This document shows positions 35,382 through 44,150 of a DNA stretch of 64,000 nt, one piece after another. This DNA comes from Mucilaginibacter inviolabilis (lineage in GTDB: Bacteria > Bacteroidota > Bacteroidia > Sphingobacteriales > Sphingobacteriaceae). Location: NCBI RefSeq assembly GCF_011089895.1, contig NZ_JAANAT010000001.1, forward strand, positions 496,001-560,000, given 5' to 3'. The notes below the pieces were generated by a model. That model was not told the origin of the DNA. It saw only the letters and a program-made list of their open reading frames with translations, and did not search any database. The stretch's first letter is position 1. Each line of letters opens with the position of its first letter. Made by a program: the position numbers and the translations under genes.

Positions 35382-36563
35382 TTATCGGACAGGTCCCGCA
35401 GGCCGAACAAGGCGACCAGGCCTTATGGACTTCTTCCGCCGTCCCCACCAGATCAAAAAACCAGAAACAGGCATTAAAGCCCAAAAAAGCGCGATAATCG
35501 TAGCCAGGACCTTAGTAGGGACGCCGTAAATGCTGCCGGTATGCATCGCATAATTACTGGTTCTCCACTTTTCGCCCAACTGCTTTTGGCTTTGGGTAAG
35601 TGTATAATACAATCGTCCGTTGCGTGAATTATAAAGATATTCATCCCATTCATCCCAGCCGGAGCCGGTATTGTATCTGACGACGCAAAAAAGTGATTGC
35701 GCACTGTCGGTCTTCATATCCGGTAGGGTGATCGCAATATTTTCCCAATGCGGGACACGTCGGGCCGCCTGCCGCAGCAACAACTCATAACTTAAAGGCG
35801 TCTTCTCCGGCTCCTGTGGGACTTTGGGTTCCGCGAACATCTTCTTCGGCTCCGCACCTAACAAACGGTAGATACCGCTTTCCCACCATCCAAACGTCCA
35901 GGCAAGACCGGTAGCAGCAAAGAATAAGATAAAAAGCCAGGTGTAAATTCCGCCGATATTGTGCAAGTCATAGTTCTTTCGCCGCCAGCGTGTAGTGTTT
36001 TTCCAGCGGAACCATAGCCTTTGCTTAAATGCTGCCTTATGCTTAGGCCACCACAACACCATGCCCGTGAACGCCAAGACGAAGATGATCAGTGTAGCGC
36101 CACCTACAATATAATGCCCGAACTCATATTTTAGCTGTAAAGATGTGTGCAACGCATACATCACCCAGATAAATTCTGTTTTGTTATTAACGATACCCAG
36201 CACTTTACCGGTATAACGATCGACATACACCTGCTCATTGTAGAGGTAGGTGGATTGATAATACCAGGAAGGATGCGGATTTTCTTTAACCACATCAAAA
36301 ACAACGGCTTTGCGCGGGTCCCGGTCACGCGACGCAAACGTAATTTGACGGCCGGGTTCTGCGCCTTTGGCGCTGGCGAGCAAACTGTCCATAGACAGTT
36401 CATGCTGGCCTACTATCGGTACATACACGAGGTCGCTATGTTGCCAGTTAGTTAGTTCCACCTGCCAGACGAACACCGCAGCCGCAGACAGGCTGACGAA
36501 CACAACCAGCCCGGATAACAGCCCAAGCCAGAGATGGATCTTACCGGATATTTTCCTGATCAT
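35382..36563 (-). CDS. PepSY-domain membrane protein (PiuB-like), siderophore-linked
   Basis: A 393-residue protein starting MIRKISGKIHLWLGL, the usual beginning of PepSY-associated TM (PiuB/iron-uptake) proteins. Membrane segments lie near residues 13-33, about 137-165, 195-225 and 345-375, with a PepSY-like periplasmic part between (DRYTGKVLGIVNNKTEF) and an ALFWALMPVSGFLIWWGRRKK end. Such proteins are encoded beside TonB siderophore receptors and may act as ferric-siderophore reductases. Start and receptor stop share one base (TGATG), so it is coupled to the receptor. Confidence 0.85.
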   Translation of the reverse strand: MIRKISGKIHLWLGLLSGLVVFVSLSAAAVFVWQVELTNWQHSDLVYVPIVGQHELSMDSLLASAKGAEPGRQITFASRDRDPRKAVVFDVVKENPHPSWYYQSTYLYNEQVYVDRYTGKVLGIVNNKTEFIWVMYALHTSLQLKYEFGHYIVGGATLIIFVLAFTGMVLWWPKHKAAFKQRLWFRWKNTTRWRRKNYDLHNIGGIYTWLFILFFAATGLAWTFGWWESGIYRLLGAEPKKMFAEPKVPQEPEKTPLSYELLLRQAARRVPHWENIAITLPDMKTDSAQSLFCVVRYNTGSGWDEWDEYLYNSRNGRLYYTLTQSQKQLGEKWRTSNYAMHTGSIYGVPTKVLATIIALFWALMPVSGFLIWWGRRKKSIRPGRLVRPAGPVR

Positions 36564-38914
36564 CAATGGAATTTATAGCTCAGGTTCAATGAAAAAGAGC
36601 GTGTTGGCTGGGGTTGCAAAAACGGTCCCCAGTAGTGGGTATTCGTCAGGTTGTCCACTTTAAAACCTATACGATAATCTCCTCGGTCATAAAAAACGGT
36701 GGAACTCAGCAGTACGTAGGCCGGCACGGTCACCAGATCTGTGTCGTCCCCATAGGCGCTGCTGGAGTAGTTGCCACCAAAGCCCAAACCTACGCCTTTT
36801 AACGAACCTCTCCTGACTGAATAGCTCGCCCAGCCATTGAACAGATGTTTAGGCGTGCCATAGGGGCGCTTGCCTTCGATATCAGCCTCTGCCTTTGTAT
36901 ATTTACTGATATTATAGCCATAGCCCAGCAGGATATTTAACCCGCTGAACGGGTTGGCAATCAACTCTGCCTCCAATCCTTTACTTAGCTGGGTAGCGTC
37001 CTGCAGGTAAAAATTGGTGTTCTCGGGATTTGTGCGGAGCTTATCTTTAACCAGGATGTCATAATAACTCAGGGTAGCTGACCATTTATTACTGGTACTT
37101 TCCATTTTCAACCCTCCCTCGTACTGAAAAGCTTGTTCGGGTTTGAACAACTTACCATTCTCATCCTTGGCACCAGTATAACTGAACCCATTCTGGTAAT
37201 TGGCAAAAGCAGATAACTGGCCTTTTACCAGCTGATACACCGCACCAATCTTCGGCGAAGCCTTGGTTTGGCTGAAAGCACCACTATAAGTATCGCTATT
37301 GATATCATGTGAACCATGATCGCTGTAGTAATCGACGCGTATCGAGGCTAATATATTTAAACGATCAGTCAGGCTGATTACATCGGCGAAGTAGGCAGCT
37401 GTGTTATAAACGTTCTCATCGGAAGGCGATTTTGCTAAGGTATCGATAGCCTTGTCAAAGGCCGCACGGCTTACAAAATAGTTTCCTGGTTTCGTGTAGT
37501 TGATGACGTCTAAGTCGGTAGATATATAATAATATGGATCCTGACGGTAAGCGGTATAATCAAAGCCAGCAAGAAGGCGGTGACGTATTCCCGCAATCTG
37601 TATGTCTCCGTTAAAGTTCTGCTGAATCTCGAACTGGTGGTATTTATCCGACAGCAAACCAACCTGCCTGTCCAACTGGTGATCATCTATAATATACTTG
37701 TCCAAGAACATCTGATGAGGGGCATAAACGCCGTTTAGGGTAAATAGTGTCTGCGACTTCCATTGTTTGCTGAACTGGTAACTAGCCTGCAAGAAAATAT
37801 TATAATTGGTGAGTTTCGTATCAATGTCGTTGCCCTGATAACTGCGGTTATAATCCAGTGGGATGTCTTTAAAGCTTTTGCCTGCCCAGTAGGTATTATC
37901 CACGATATTAAAGCCGTTGATCGAGCCGGTATGGCGTTGATACAACTCTGCATTGATATTAAAGCTCAGCTGGTCATTGGCTTTGTAGGTCAAGCTGGGC
38001 GCGATAAAATAATTGTGCTCAAAGCCAGCGTCCTGAAAATTGCCGTTATGATCATACGCTGCATTCAAACGAAAAAGAACGTGCTTGTCGCTATTCAGCG
38101 GGGTATTGACATCGGCGGTCACCCGGTTAAGTCCAAAGCTGCCTCCAGTGTACGACAGTTCGGTGAATGCGCTGTCGGCGGGCCGCTTCGTCACCCTGTT
38201 GATCAGGCCGCCATAGGAGATCACCGAAGAACTAAAGAGCGTCCCGGAAGGTCCCTTGATCACTTCAATACGTTCGATATTCGCTGGGTCTATTGCAGAA
38301 AATTGGTAGGCGGCCAAGCCGTCACGCATCCAGTTACCAGTGATAAAGCCGCGCATAAATGTGTACGAGCGTCCGTTACCAGCCTGAGCGATGGTCGATG
38401 TGCCCGGCGCGTTACGCATGGCAGTCTTATAATCTCCAATGTTCTGTTCGCGGAGCAGTTCGCTGGTGATTACTGAGTACACCTGCGGATTCTCTAAATT
38501 TGCCAGTGGCATCCGTGCCACGGTTTCCGAGTGTTTGTCGCCGTATATAAGTTTGCGATTAGCACTGACTACCACATCCGCAAGTTGACGTGCGTCCTGG
38601 CTCAGGACAAAATCGATAGTGAGTGTCTGTCCTGCTGCCACCTCAACCTTGCGTTCCTGGGATGCCAGCCCGATCGCACTGATTTTCAGTGTGTAGTTGC
38701 CGGCTTTAATCCTGCTGAGCTGATAATATCCATGTTCATTAGTAGTAGTACCTTTGGCTGTGCCGAATAGGCCAATGGTGATGGCGACGGCCGGCTGCCC
38801 GTCAGCGGTTTTGACGGTACCTTTGATCAGTCCTGTTTGACCAAAGGCAACCACAGTAACTAAAAAGAAAAGAAATGTTAAGTAAAAGTGCTTAGCGCAT
38901 AGAAAAGGGTTCAT
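36563..38914 (-). CDS. TonB-dependent siderophore receptor
   Basis: A 783-residue outer-membrane receptor. A signal peptide ends near VAFGQ (residue 25). Residues about 28-110 form a carboxypeptidase-regulatory-like domain (GLIKGTVKTADGQPAVAITIGLFG), as is common in Bacteroidota. The plug follows (VVVSANRKLIYG, RGFITGNWMRDGLAAYQFSAID, then IERIEVIKGPSGTLFSSS), then a 22-strand barrel ending in the aromatic NLSYKFH. Plug motifs match the ferric-siderophore receptor group rather than SusC. It is the first gene of an operon with the PepSY protein. A DtxR-like palindrome lies 124 bases upstream. Confidence 0.9.
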   Translation of the reverse strand: MNPFLCAKHFYLTFLFFLVTVVAFGQTGLIKGTVKTADGQPAVAITIGLFGTAKGTTTNEHGYYQLSRIKAGNYTLKISAIGLASQERKVEVAAGQTLTIDFVLSQDARQLADVVVSANRKLIYGDKHSETVARMPLANLENPQVYSVITSELLREQNIGDYKTAMRNAPGTSTIAQAGNGRSYTFMRGFITGNWMRDGLAAYQFSAIDPANIERIEVIKGPSGTLFSSSVISYGGLINRVTKRPADSAFTELSYTGGSFGLNRVTADVNTPLNSDKHVLFRLNAAYDHNGNFQDAGFEHNYFIAPSLTYKANDQLSFNINAELYQRHTGSINGFNIVDNTYWAGKSFKDIPLDYNRSYQGNDIDTKLTNYNIFLQASYQFSKQWKSQTLFTLNGVYAPHQMFLDKYIIDDHQLDRQVGLLSDKYHQFEIQQNFNGDIQIAGIRHRLLAGFDYTAYRQDPYYYISTDLDVINYTKPGNYFVSRAAFDKAIDTLAKSPSDENVYNTAAYFADVISLTDRLNILASIRVDYYSDHGSHDINSDTYSGAFSQTKASPKIGAVYQLVKGQLSAFANYQNGFSYTGAKDENGKLFKPEQAFQYEGGLKMESTSNKWSATLSYYDILVKDKLRTNPENTNFYLQDATQLSKGLEAELIANPFSGLNILLGYGYNISKYTKAEADIEGKRPYGTPKHLFNGWASYSVRRGSLKGVGLGFGGNYSSSAYGDDTDLVTVPAYVLLSSTVFYDRGDYRIGFKVDNLTNTHYWGPFLQPQPTRSFSLNLSYKFH

Positions 38915-39025
38915 GGTTTGTGTTGAATGAGTTAAAGGATTTGTTAAACTGCCGGTTCGACGTTTGGCGACGGACCACCGGCATCATTGAATTTATTGCA
39001 TAAGGTGTCATTCGATTATAGCGCA

Positions 39026-39050
39026 AAATAAATATTTATTTAGACTAAAT
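39026..39050. promoter_or_regulatory. overlapping palindromes upstream of the TonB receptor, iron-responsive operator candidate
   Basis: AAATAAATATTTATTT (39026-39041) is a perfect 16-bp palindrome, and ATTTAG-A-CTAAAT (39038-39050) is a perfect 6-1-6 palindrome overlapping it. The second resembles half-sites of DtxR/IdeR/MntR boxes (TTTAG...CTAAA). It would fit iron repression of the receptor operon. No such regulator lies in the window. Confidence 0.5.
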
Positions 39051-39179
39051 CCAAATAAAATAAGCAATGGTCGTCTCTTTTATTATCGCACGAATATCAG
39101 CCCATCTTGTGCGCCGTTGTCTTATGCCGGAAGGCTAAATGAGGTTAAATGTAATAAATATCGCCGTTTTCGATGGATA

Positions 39180-39872
39180 CTACCTTTGACGACGACTCAG
39201 AAGAACGAGCAATTTCGAAGCGATCGCTTTGGAGCTGAATGGATTTTGCCCGGTGATCAGGTTGCCGTCCTCACATACGTTTTTGGTCATCGGTATTAAC
39301 GCTTTCTTGTAGTTAGCACCGCGTCTTTTTAATTCTTTTTCGAGGTTAAAGGGTACCTGTTTTCGCCGGCGGGCCAGCAATTCCTCAAACCAGTCATAGA
39401 CAGTGATCTGCTTTCCCCTGATCAGATGTTCGCCATCGCTCAGCAAGACGTTAAGTAAACCCGAAACCCCGTGACAAATAGCAGCAATATAATTACCGCG
39501 CTCGTAGTGGATTTTGATGATATGTTGTAAAATACGATCGTTCGGAAAGTCATACATAGTTCCGTGCCCGCCGGTCAGCAATATGCAATCAAATACCCGG
39601 TTAGACACCTCCTGCAAAGTATGGGTCTGTTGAAGTACCGCCTTGAAGCCGTCAATGCTTAGGGATGCTTTAGATAGACGGTCGAGATGTAAGGGCCTTA
39701 AGCTGACGGGATCAATTGGTGTAGCCCCGCCCTTTGGACTAGCCACTGTAATATCGTAACCTGCTGATTGGGCTTTTTGGTAAAAATGGGTGAGTTCACT
39801 TAGCCACAGACCCGTACGCAAGCAGCCTTTGTGATAGCTCCCAATATTAGTAACGACGATCAATACTTCCAT
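39180..39872 (-). CDS. DJ-1/PfpI family protein (class-I glutamine-amidotransferase-like)
   Basis: A 230-residue cytoplasmic protein. The N-terminal strand MEVLIVVTNIG, the catalytic elbow AAICHGVSG (Cys at about residue 136, in the DJ-1 pattern A-x-C-H-G) and the preceding LLTGGHGTMYDF loop match the DJ-1/PfpI superfamily. Members include the Hsp31-type glyoxalase III and chaperones. Length and the C-terminal extension fit the Hsp31-like group. It precedes the XRE regulator's gene on the same strand order and may answer to it; which substrate it acts on is unknown. Confidence 0.8.
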   Translation of the reverse strand: MEVLIVVTNIGSYHKGCLRTGLWLSELTHFYQKAQSAGYDITVASPKGGATPIDPVSLRPLHLDRLSKASLSIDGFKAVLQQTHTLQEVSNRVFDCILLTGGHGTMYDFPNDRILQHIIKIHYERGNYIAAICHGVSGLLNVLLSDGEHLIRGKQITVYDWFEELLARRRKQVPFNLEKELKRRGANYKKALIPMTKNVCEDGNLITGQNPFSSKAIASKLLVLLSRRQR

Positions 39873-39890
39873 GCAAAGATAGAACAGGAA

Positions 39891-40235
39891 TCAGGCGGGC
39901 ACCTGACGCTCTTTTTTTAAAGCTTCAAACAGTTGAATCACTTTCCTTTGCAAGTTCATTACCTCGTTTTCACGCTCGCGTAACTTCTCCAGAAGTCCGG
40001 CAAGTTCCGCTTGACGAGCAGGTGTGTCCATAATTTCGTCATAGGCGAGCAGTTTCACGATGGAGATATCAAATAAACTGGCAATTTGTTCCATCCTGGA
40101 GAGACTGACATCCGTGACACCTGTTTCGATCTTTGAAAAAGCCGGGATCGAAATATCCAGCTGTCTTGCCATCTGCTCCTGGCTCCAACTGTGCTGATGA
40201 CGCAGCATCCTGATCTTATGGCCAAAACTTTTCAT
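39891..40235 (-). CDS. XRE-family transcriptional regulator with C-terminal coiled coil
   Basis: A 114-residue DNA-binding protein. The Cro/C1-type helix-turn-helix covers about residues 6-60 (IRMLRHQHSWSQEQMARQLDISIPAFSK...). A heptad-rich tail (LLEKLRERENEVMNLQRKVIQLFEAL) at about 77-105 suggests dimerisation. It lies 18 bases upstream of the DJ-1/PfpI gene on the same strand, so it is likely co-transcribed with and may control it. The ligand is unknown. Confidence 0.85.
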   Translation of the reverse strand: MKSFGHKIRMLRHQHSWSQEQMARQLDISIPAFSKIETGVTDVSLSRMEQIASLFDISIVKLLAYDEIMDTPARQAELAGLLEKLRERENEVMNLQRKVIQLFEALKKERQVPA

Positions 40236-40325
40236 ATCTTAAACTATATCACGTAAAAATAAATTTCTCTTCCAATTTAAGAACCATCCTTTAATTTCAA
40301 AAACTAACTTTGCCGGTATAACGTG

Positions 40326-40592
40326 TCATGAGATTTTCAAATGCTCCTTGATATGGTCCAGGCCGATCGCCGTTAAGGCCAGCATGCCATCTTCGTTCCA
40401 GCGAAAAAGACCATCTTCTTCCAATTGATCTCCGATCTCGTTGAACCCTTCCGTACTGAGTTCATAGTTATATTTTTTGTAAAGGTCTTTAATCACAATG
40501 GCGGGTAATACGACATCATCTACAGCTATCCCACGCCCGCTCTTGGCTAATGTGATGAAAAATTCTTTCCTGATCTGTTCTATCGTTGCCAT
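40326..40592 (-). CDS. hypothetical small protein, possible winged-helix-like fold
   Basis: An 88-residue protein (MATIEQIRKEFFITLAKSGRG...). The end, EDGLFRWNEDGMLALTAIGLDHIKEHL, looks like the wing and third helix of a winged-helix domain, but no family is recognised. A TAACTTTG promoter-like element and the palindrome TTTGAGGGTCAAA lie 30-45 bases upstream, supporting that it is a real gene. Confidence 0.5.
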   Translation of the reverse strand: MATIEQIRKEFFITLAKSGRGIAVDDVVLPAIVIKDLYKKYNYELSTEGFNEIGDQLEEDGLFRWNEDGMLALTAIGLDHIKEHLKIS

Positions 40593-40620
40593 GGTATTGT
40601 TTGATTACAGTTACGGCTTC

Positions 40621-40637
40621 TTTGAGGGTCAAAGTTA
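40621..40637 (-). promoter_or_regulatory. promoter -7 element overlapping a palindrome, upstream of the gene at 40592
   Basis: TTTGAGGGTCAAA (40621-40633) is a 5-3-5 perfect palindrome. On the minus strand, TAACTTTG (40637-40630) fits the TAnnTTTG -7 consensus and overlaps it, so a repressor bound there would block transcription. No -33 TTTG was found at the usual distance. Confidence 0.4.
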
Positions 40638-40756
40638 GGCATTAAAGAGGTGATCAGCCCGGTCTTTAATTATCATCAATTCAAGTTTTTTCCATAGCGT
40701 AAATTCATCTATTCTGCAACCTAAGACCCTGTGCTAAAATGAAAAGTCGCTCGACA

Positions 40757-40999
40757 TCAATAGTGCCTTTTACTTATTGCACACCGGATTAACGGTAATC
40801 CGTTCAAACAGCTGCTTTTTGTGATCAACTTTCCGATGTGATAGTCCAGTTCAATATTGATGACGCTTTGGAATGTACTGCAGCAGCAGCTGATTTCGAT
40901 CTTATTCCTTCCTGCATTTACCGATGGTTGCATACTGTGTTTAGCGCATACCAGTTTTTTAATATCCTGACCTATTTGTGAGAAAATTACCATATTCAT
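40757..40999 (-). CDS. hypothetical small Cys-rich protein
   Basis: An 80-residue protein starting MNMVIFSQIGQDIKKLV, containing SCCCSTFQSV (three adjacent Cys) and a further Cys. It could be a small metal- or redox-related protein, but codon usage is not decisive and the ribosome-binding site is poor. A second ATG two codons on (MVIF) is also possible. Weak call. Confidence 0.35.
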   Translation of the reverse strand: MNMVIFSQIGQDIKKLVCAKHSMQPSVNAGRNKIEISCCCSTFQSVINIELDYHIGKLITKSSCLNGLPLIRCAISKRHY

Positions 41000-41170
41000 T
41001 GGAGTGGGGTTCGGCTAAAAAAAATAATCGGACAAGCTTTTAATTGTATAAAGGTTAATTCCGGAGTTTTATTAAGAAGGTTCAGAACGGATTCTCGGTT
41101 AACGCGTAATATATTTAATACTAATGCAAACAGGAACTGATGCCAGTTCCATTGCGGGCATTCATCCTTT

Positions 41171-43543
41171 TCAATGTAACGCAGCCCATTTCCACTCACG
41201 GATCTCCGGCATATCGATACCATGCTCACGGATATACTGCCCGTGTTCGATCAGCTTATCCTTCATTTGCTGTTTCAGGTACGCTGTGCGGTCCTCTAAC
41301 TGCGGCAACCGGTCAATGACATCCTGCACGAGGTTAAAGCGGTCCATTTCATTTAGCACAGTCATATCAAAAGGCGTAGTGATCGTACCTTCCTCTTTGT
41401 ACCCGCGTACGTGAATTTGGTGGTGGTTGGTTCGCTTATAAGTCAGGCGGTGGATCAACCAGGGATAGGCATGGAAAGCAAAGATCACCGGCTTATCTTT
41501 GGTGAACAGTGCATCGAAATCGATATCACTCAAACCGTGGGGATGTTCATGTGCCGGTTGTAGTTTCATGAGATCAACTACGTTCACTACCCGGATCTTC
41601 AACTCAGGCAATGCCAGCCGTAGGATCGATACCGCCGCCAGTGTTTCCAGCGTCGGGACGTCACCAGCGCAGGCCATAACGACATCAGGCTCCACGCCCT
41701 CATCATTGCTTGCCCATTCCCAGATGCCGATCCCCTTCGCACAATGCAGTGTCGCTTCGCTGACGGAAAGCCATTGCGGGGACGGATGTTTTCCTGCAAC
41801 CATCACGTTTACATAATGCCGGCTGCGCAGGCAATGATCCATGACCGACAAAAGGCAATTAGCATCGGGCGGAAGATAGACGCGTACAACACCGGCCTTT
41901 TTGTTGACCACGTGATCGATAAAGCCGGGGTCCTGGTGGGTAAAACCATTATGGTCCTGACGCCATACGTGCGAGGCCAGCAGGATATTCAACGAGGCCA
42001 GGGGACGCCGCCATGGTAGTTCTGCCGTTACTTTCAGCCATTTGGCGTGTTGATTGAACATCGAATCGATGATGTGGATAAAGGCTTCGTAACAATTGAA
42101 CAACCCGTGTCGCCCGGTCAGCAAATACCCTTCCAGCCAACCTTCACATTGGTGTTCGCTCAGCATCTCCAACACACGGCCGTCTTTCGCGAGAAGTACG
42201 TCCGTTTCTACAGTTTCAGCTTCCCATTGACGGGAACTAACCTCAAAAACCGCATCCAGTTTATTGGAGAGCGTCTCGTCTGGCCCAAAAACCCGGAAAT
42301 TGCGGCTTTGCAGGTTCAGCCGGATCACGTCACGCACAAACTGGCCGACAACCAATGTATCGCCGGGCCCGCTGCCCCCTCGTTCATCGATCGCCAGGCC
42401 ATATTCACGGAAATCCGGCAGACGTAAGTTTTTTAATAACAAGCCGCCATTGGTATGTGGATTGGCTCCCATACGGCGTTCTCCTGCAGGCGCCAGAGCG
42501 AGTAAATCGGGCACCAATCGCCCATTAACGTCAAACAACTCTTCCGGCCGGTACTGTCTCAGCCAAGCTTCCAGTTGCTGCAGGTGTTCCGGGTGGGCCG
42601 CGGGATCGGACAAAGGAACCTGATGTGCACGGAAAGTACCTTCTACCGGCATGCCGTCCACCATCTTCGGCCCCGTCCAGCCTTTTGGTGTGCGCAAAAT
42701 GATCATGGGCCAGCAGGGCCTTGTGACATCCTGGCCGGTAGCCGCATTTTCTTTGATCGCTTTAATTTCCTCAACAACCTTATCCAGCAACGCGGCCATC
42801 TCCTGGTGCATCGTTAATGGATCTTCTCCTGAGATCAAGTAAGGCTTCCAGCCATAGCCTTCAAAAAGAGAAAGTAACTCTTTTTCGGGGATGCGGGCCA
42901 GTACCGTCGGATTTGCGATCTTATAACCATTCAAATGAAGAATGGGTAAAACAACGCCATCTGTCTCCGGGTTCAGAAATTTATTCGAATGCCAGGCCGT
43001 CGCCAGCGGTCCGGTCTCGGCCTCGCCGTCGCCGACAACACATGCGGCGATCAGGTCAGGATTGTCAAAGACGGCACCAAAGGCATGGCTCAGCGAATAG
43101 CCGAGTTCGCCGCCCTCGTGCAGAGAGCCGGGACATTCGGGCGATACGTGACTTGGAATCCCGCCTGGAAAAGAGAATTGCCTGAACAATTTTTTCATCC
43201 CTGCCGTGTCCTGGCTGATATCTGGGTACACCTCACTGTAAGTGCCTTCCAGGTAGGTCTGGCTGACCATCGCCGGTCCACCATGGCCAGGTCCCGAAAT
43301 GTAAAACATATTCAGATCATACTTTTTGATCACCCGGTTAAGATGCACATAGACAAAATTCTGTCCCGGCGTAGTACCCCAATGACCCAGTAACATGCGC
43401 TTGATATGGTCTATTTTTAAAGGTTCGCGCAACAATGGGTTATCGCGCAGGTAGATCTGGCCGACCGATAAATAATTCGATGCACGCCAGTAAGCGTCCA
43501 ACAGGCGTAGTTCTTTTTGTTGTATAGGATCTTGCGTTTGCAT
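41171..43543 (-). CDS. xfp: phosphoketolase (xylulose-5-P/fructose-6-P)
   Basis: A 790-residue thiamine-diphosphate enzyme of full phosphoketolase length. [18 protein letters not shown] (about residues 53-70), [12 protein letters not shown], and [27 protein letters not shown] are family signatures, as are the ThDP-binding [10 protein letters not shown] and the C-terminal [14 protein letters not shown]. It splits xylulose-5-phosphate or fructose-6-phosphate into acetyl-phosphate plus a shorter sugar phosphate. It is divergent from the operon encoding Pta and AckA, which use acetyl-phosphate. Confidence 0.95.
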   Translation of the reverse strand: MQTQDPIQQKELRLLDAYWRASNYLSVGQIYLRDNPLLREPLKIDHIKRMLLGHWGTTPGQNFVYVHLNRVIKKYDLNMFYISGPGHGGPAMVSQTYLEGTYSEVYPDISQDTAGMKKLFRQFSFPGGIPSHVSPECPGSLHEGGELGYSLSHAFGAVFDNPDLIAACVVGDGEAETGPLATAWHSNKFLNPETDGVVLPILHLNGYKIANPTVLARIPEKELLSLFEGYGWKPYLISGEDPLTMHQEMAALLDKVVEEIKAIKENAATGQDVTRPCWPMIILRTPKGWTGPKMVDGMPVEGTFRAHQVPLSDPAAHPEHLQQLEAWLRQYRPEELFDVNGRLVPDLLALAPAGERRMGANPHTNGGLLLKNLRLPDFREYGLAIDERGGSGPGDTLVVGQFVRDVIRLNLQSRNFRVFGPDETLSNKLDAVFEVSSRQWEAETVETDVLLAKDGRVLEMLSEHQCEGWLEGYLLTGRHGLFNCYEAFIHIIDSMFNQHAKWLKVTAELPWRRPLASLNILLASHVWRQDHNGFTHQDPGFIDHVVNKKAGVVRVYLPPDANCLLSVMDHCLRSRHYVNVMVAGKHPSPQWLSVSEATLHCAKGIGIWEWASNDEGVEPDVVMACAGDVPTLETLAAVSILRLALPELKIRVVNVVDLMKLQPAHEHPHGLSDIDFDALFTKDKPVIFAFHAYPWLIHRLTYKRTNHHQIHVRGYKEEGTITTPFDMTVLNEMDRFNLVQDVIDRLPQLEDRTAYLKQQMKDKLIEHGQYIREHGIDMPEIREWKWAALH

Positions 43544-43590
43544 AAGTTTTCTGATAAGACAAAAATGGTATAAACAGCGAAGTTAATTAG

Positions 43591-43655
43591 TGATGAGTGT
43601 CATTTTTTCAGATGACGCTAAACCTTAATTTATTAAGTGTCGCGAAGGATATTTG
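43591..43655 (+). promoter_or_regulatory. Crp/Fnr-type site and promoter for the 43676-pta-ackA operon
   Basis: TGATGAGTGTCA (43591-43602; TGA-N6-TCA) lies between divergent xfp and the gene at 43676. The promoter-like GGATATTTG ends at 43655, so the site centre is 58.5 bases upstream of that end. The same spacing and a matching GGTTATTTG occur before the universal stress gene. Confidence 0.5.
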
Positions 43656-43675
43656 TTTCATTAAAAAAACAGGAC

Positions 43676-44068
43676 ATGAAAACGATCAATGAAGACCACG
43701 AACTGGAATTTGAGCTACAGGAAGTTTACCTGACAAGTAAGCAATGGTTGAGCGACCTTGCTTTTCTCGATGAAGAGACCCATTTTCTCGAAGAACAGCT
43801 GACCGCGACAGGTGATCACCTGATTCCCGCTAACAGTCAGCGCAACCTCGCCGTGCGGCTACAGAACGCTAAACAGATACATAGCAACATCCGCACGACC
43901 CTCGATAATTTTGTAAAACGGCTTGAGCCGCTGTTGCTGGAGTCCGCTCCGGTCCCTGACCTTAAACTACTGGAGGATTTTATTGCGTTGCAAACGGCGA
44001 TCCAGGACGCATTGGCCATACTAAAAGGATTTAAATATGCCTTGGTCGAGGCCCGTAGAGCAGCCTGA
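43676..44068 (+). CDS. hypothetical helical protein at the head of the pta-ackA operon
   Basis: A 130-residue protein, entirely alpha-helical in prediction, with Glu/Leu heptads (HELEFELQEVYLTSKQWLSDL, and a later long helix). No family is recognised. It sits 82 bases upstream of pta, which uses a TTG start with a weak ribosome site. It could be a soluble stress or metabolic co-factor for the acetyl-phosphate enzymes. Start at 43676 by the first ATG with the AGGAC ribosome site before it. Confidence 0.55.
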   Translation: MKTINEDHELEFELQEVYLTSKQWLSDLAFLDEETHFLEEQLTATGDHLIPANSQRNLAVRLQNAKQIHSNIRTTLDNFVKRLEPLLLESAPVPDLKLLEDFIALQTAIQDALAILKGFKYALVEARRAA

Positions 44069-44150
44069 TCATCGTAAGTGACCGCAAGTTTTTCGGAACA
44101 ATCCGCTCCGCTAAACGTTAAACATTTATTCATCAACCCTATCAGTAACA

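Noticed and set aside
37763..38476. 237-codon open frame on the plus strand inside the TonB receptor gene
   Set aside because: The minus strand encodes the complete plug and early barrel at this place; the opposite frame reads as shadow sequence with no domain.
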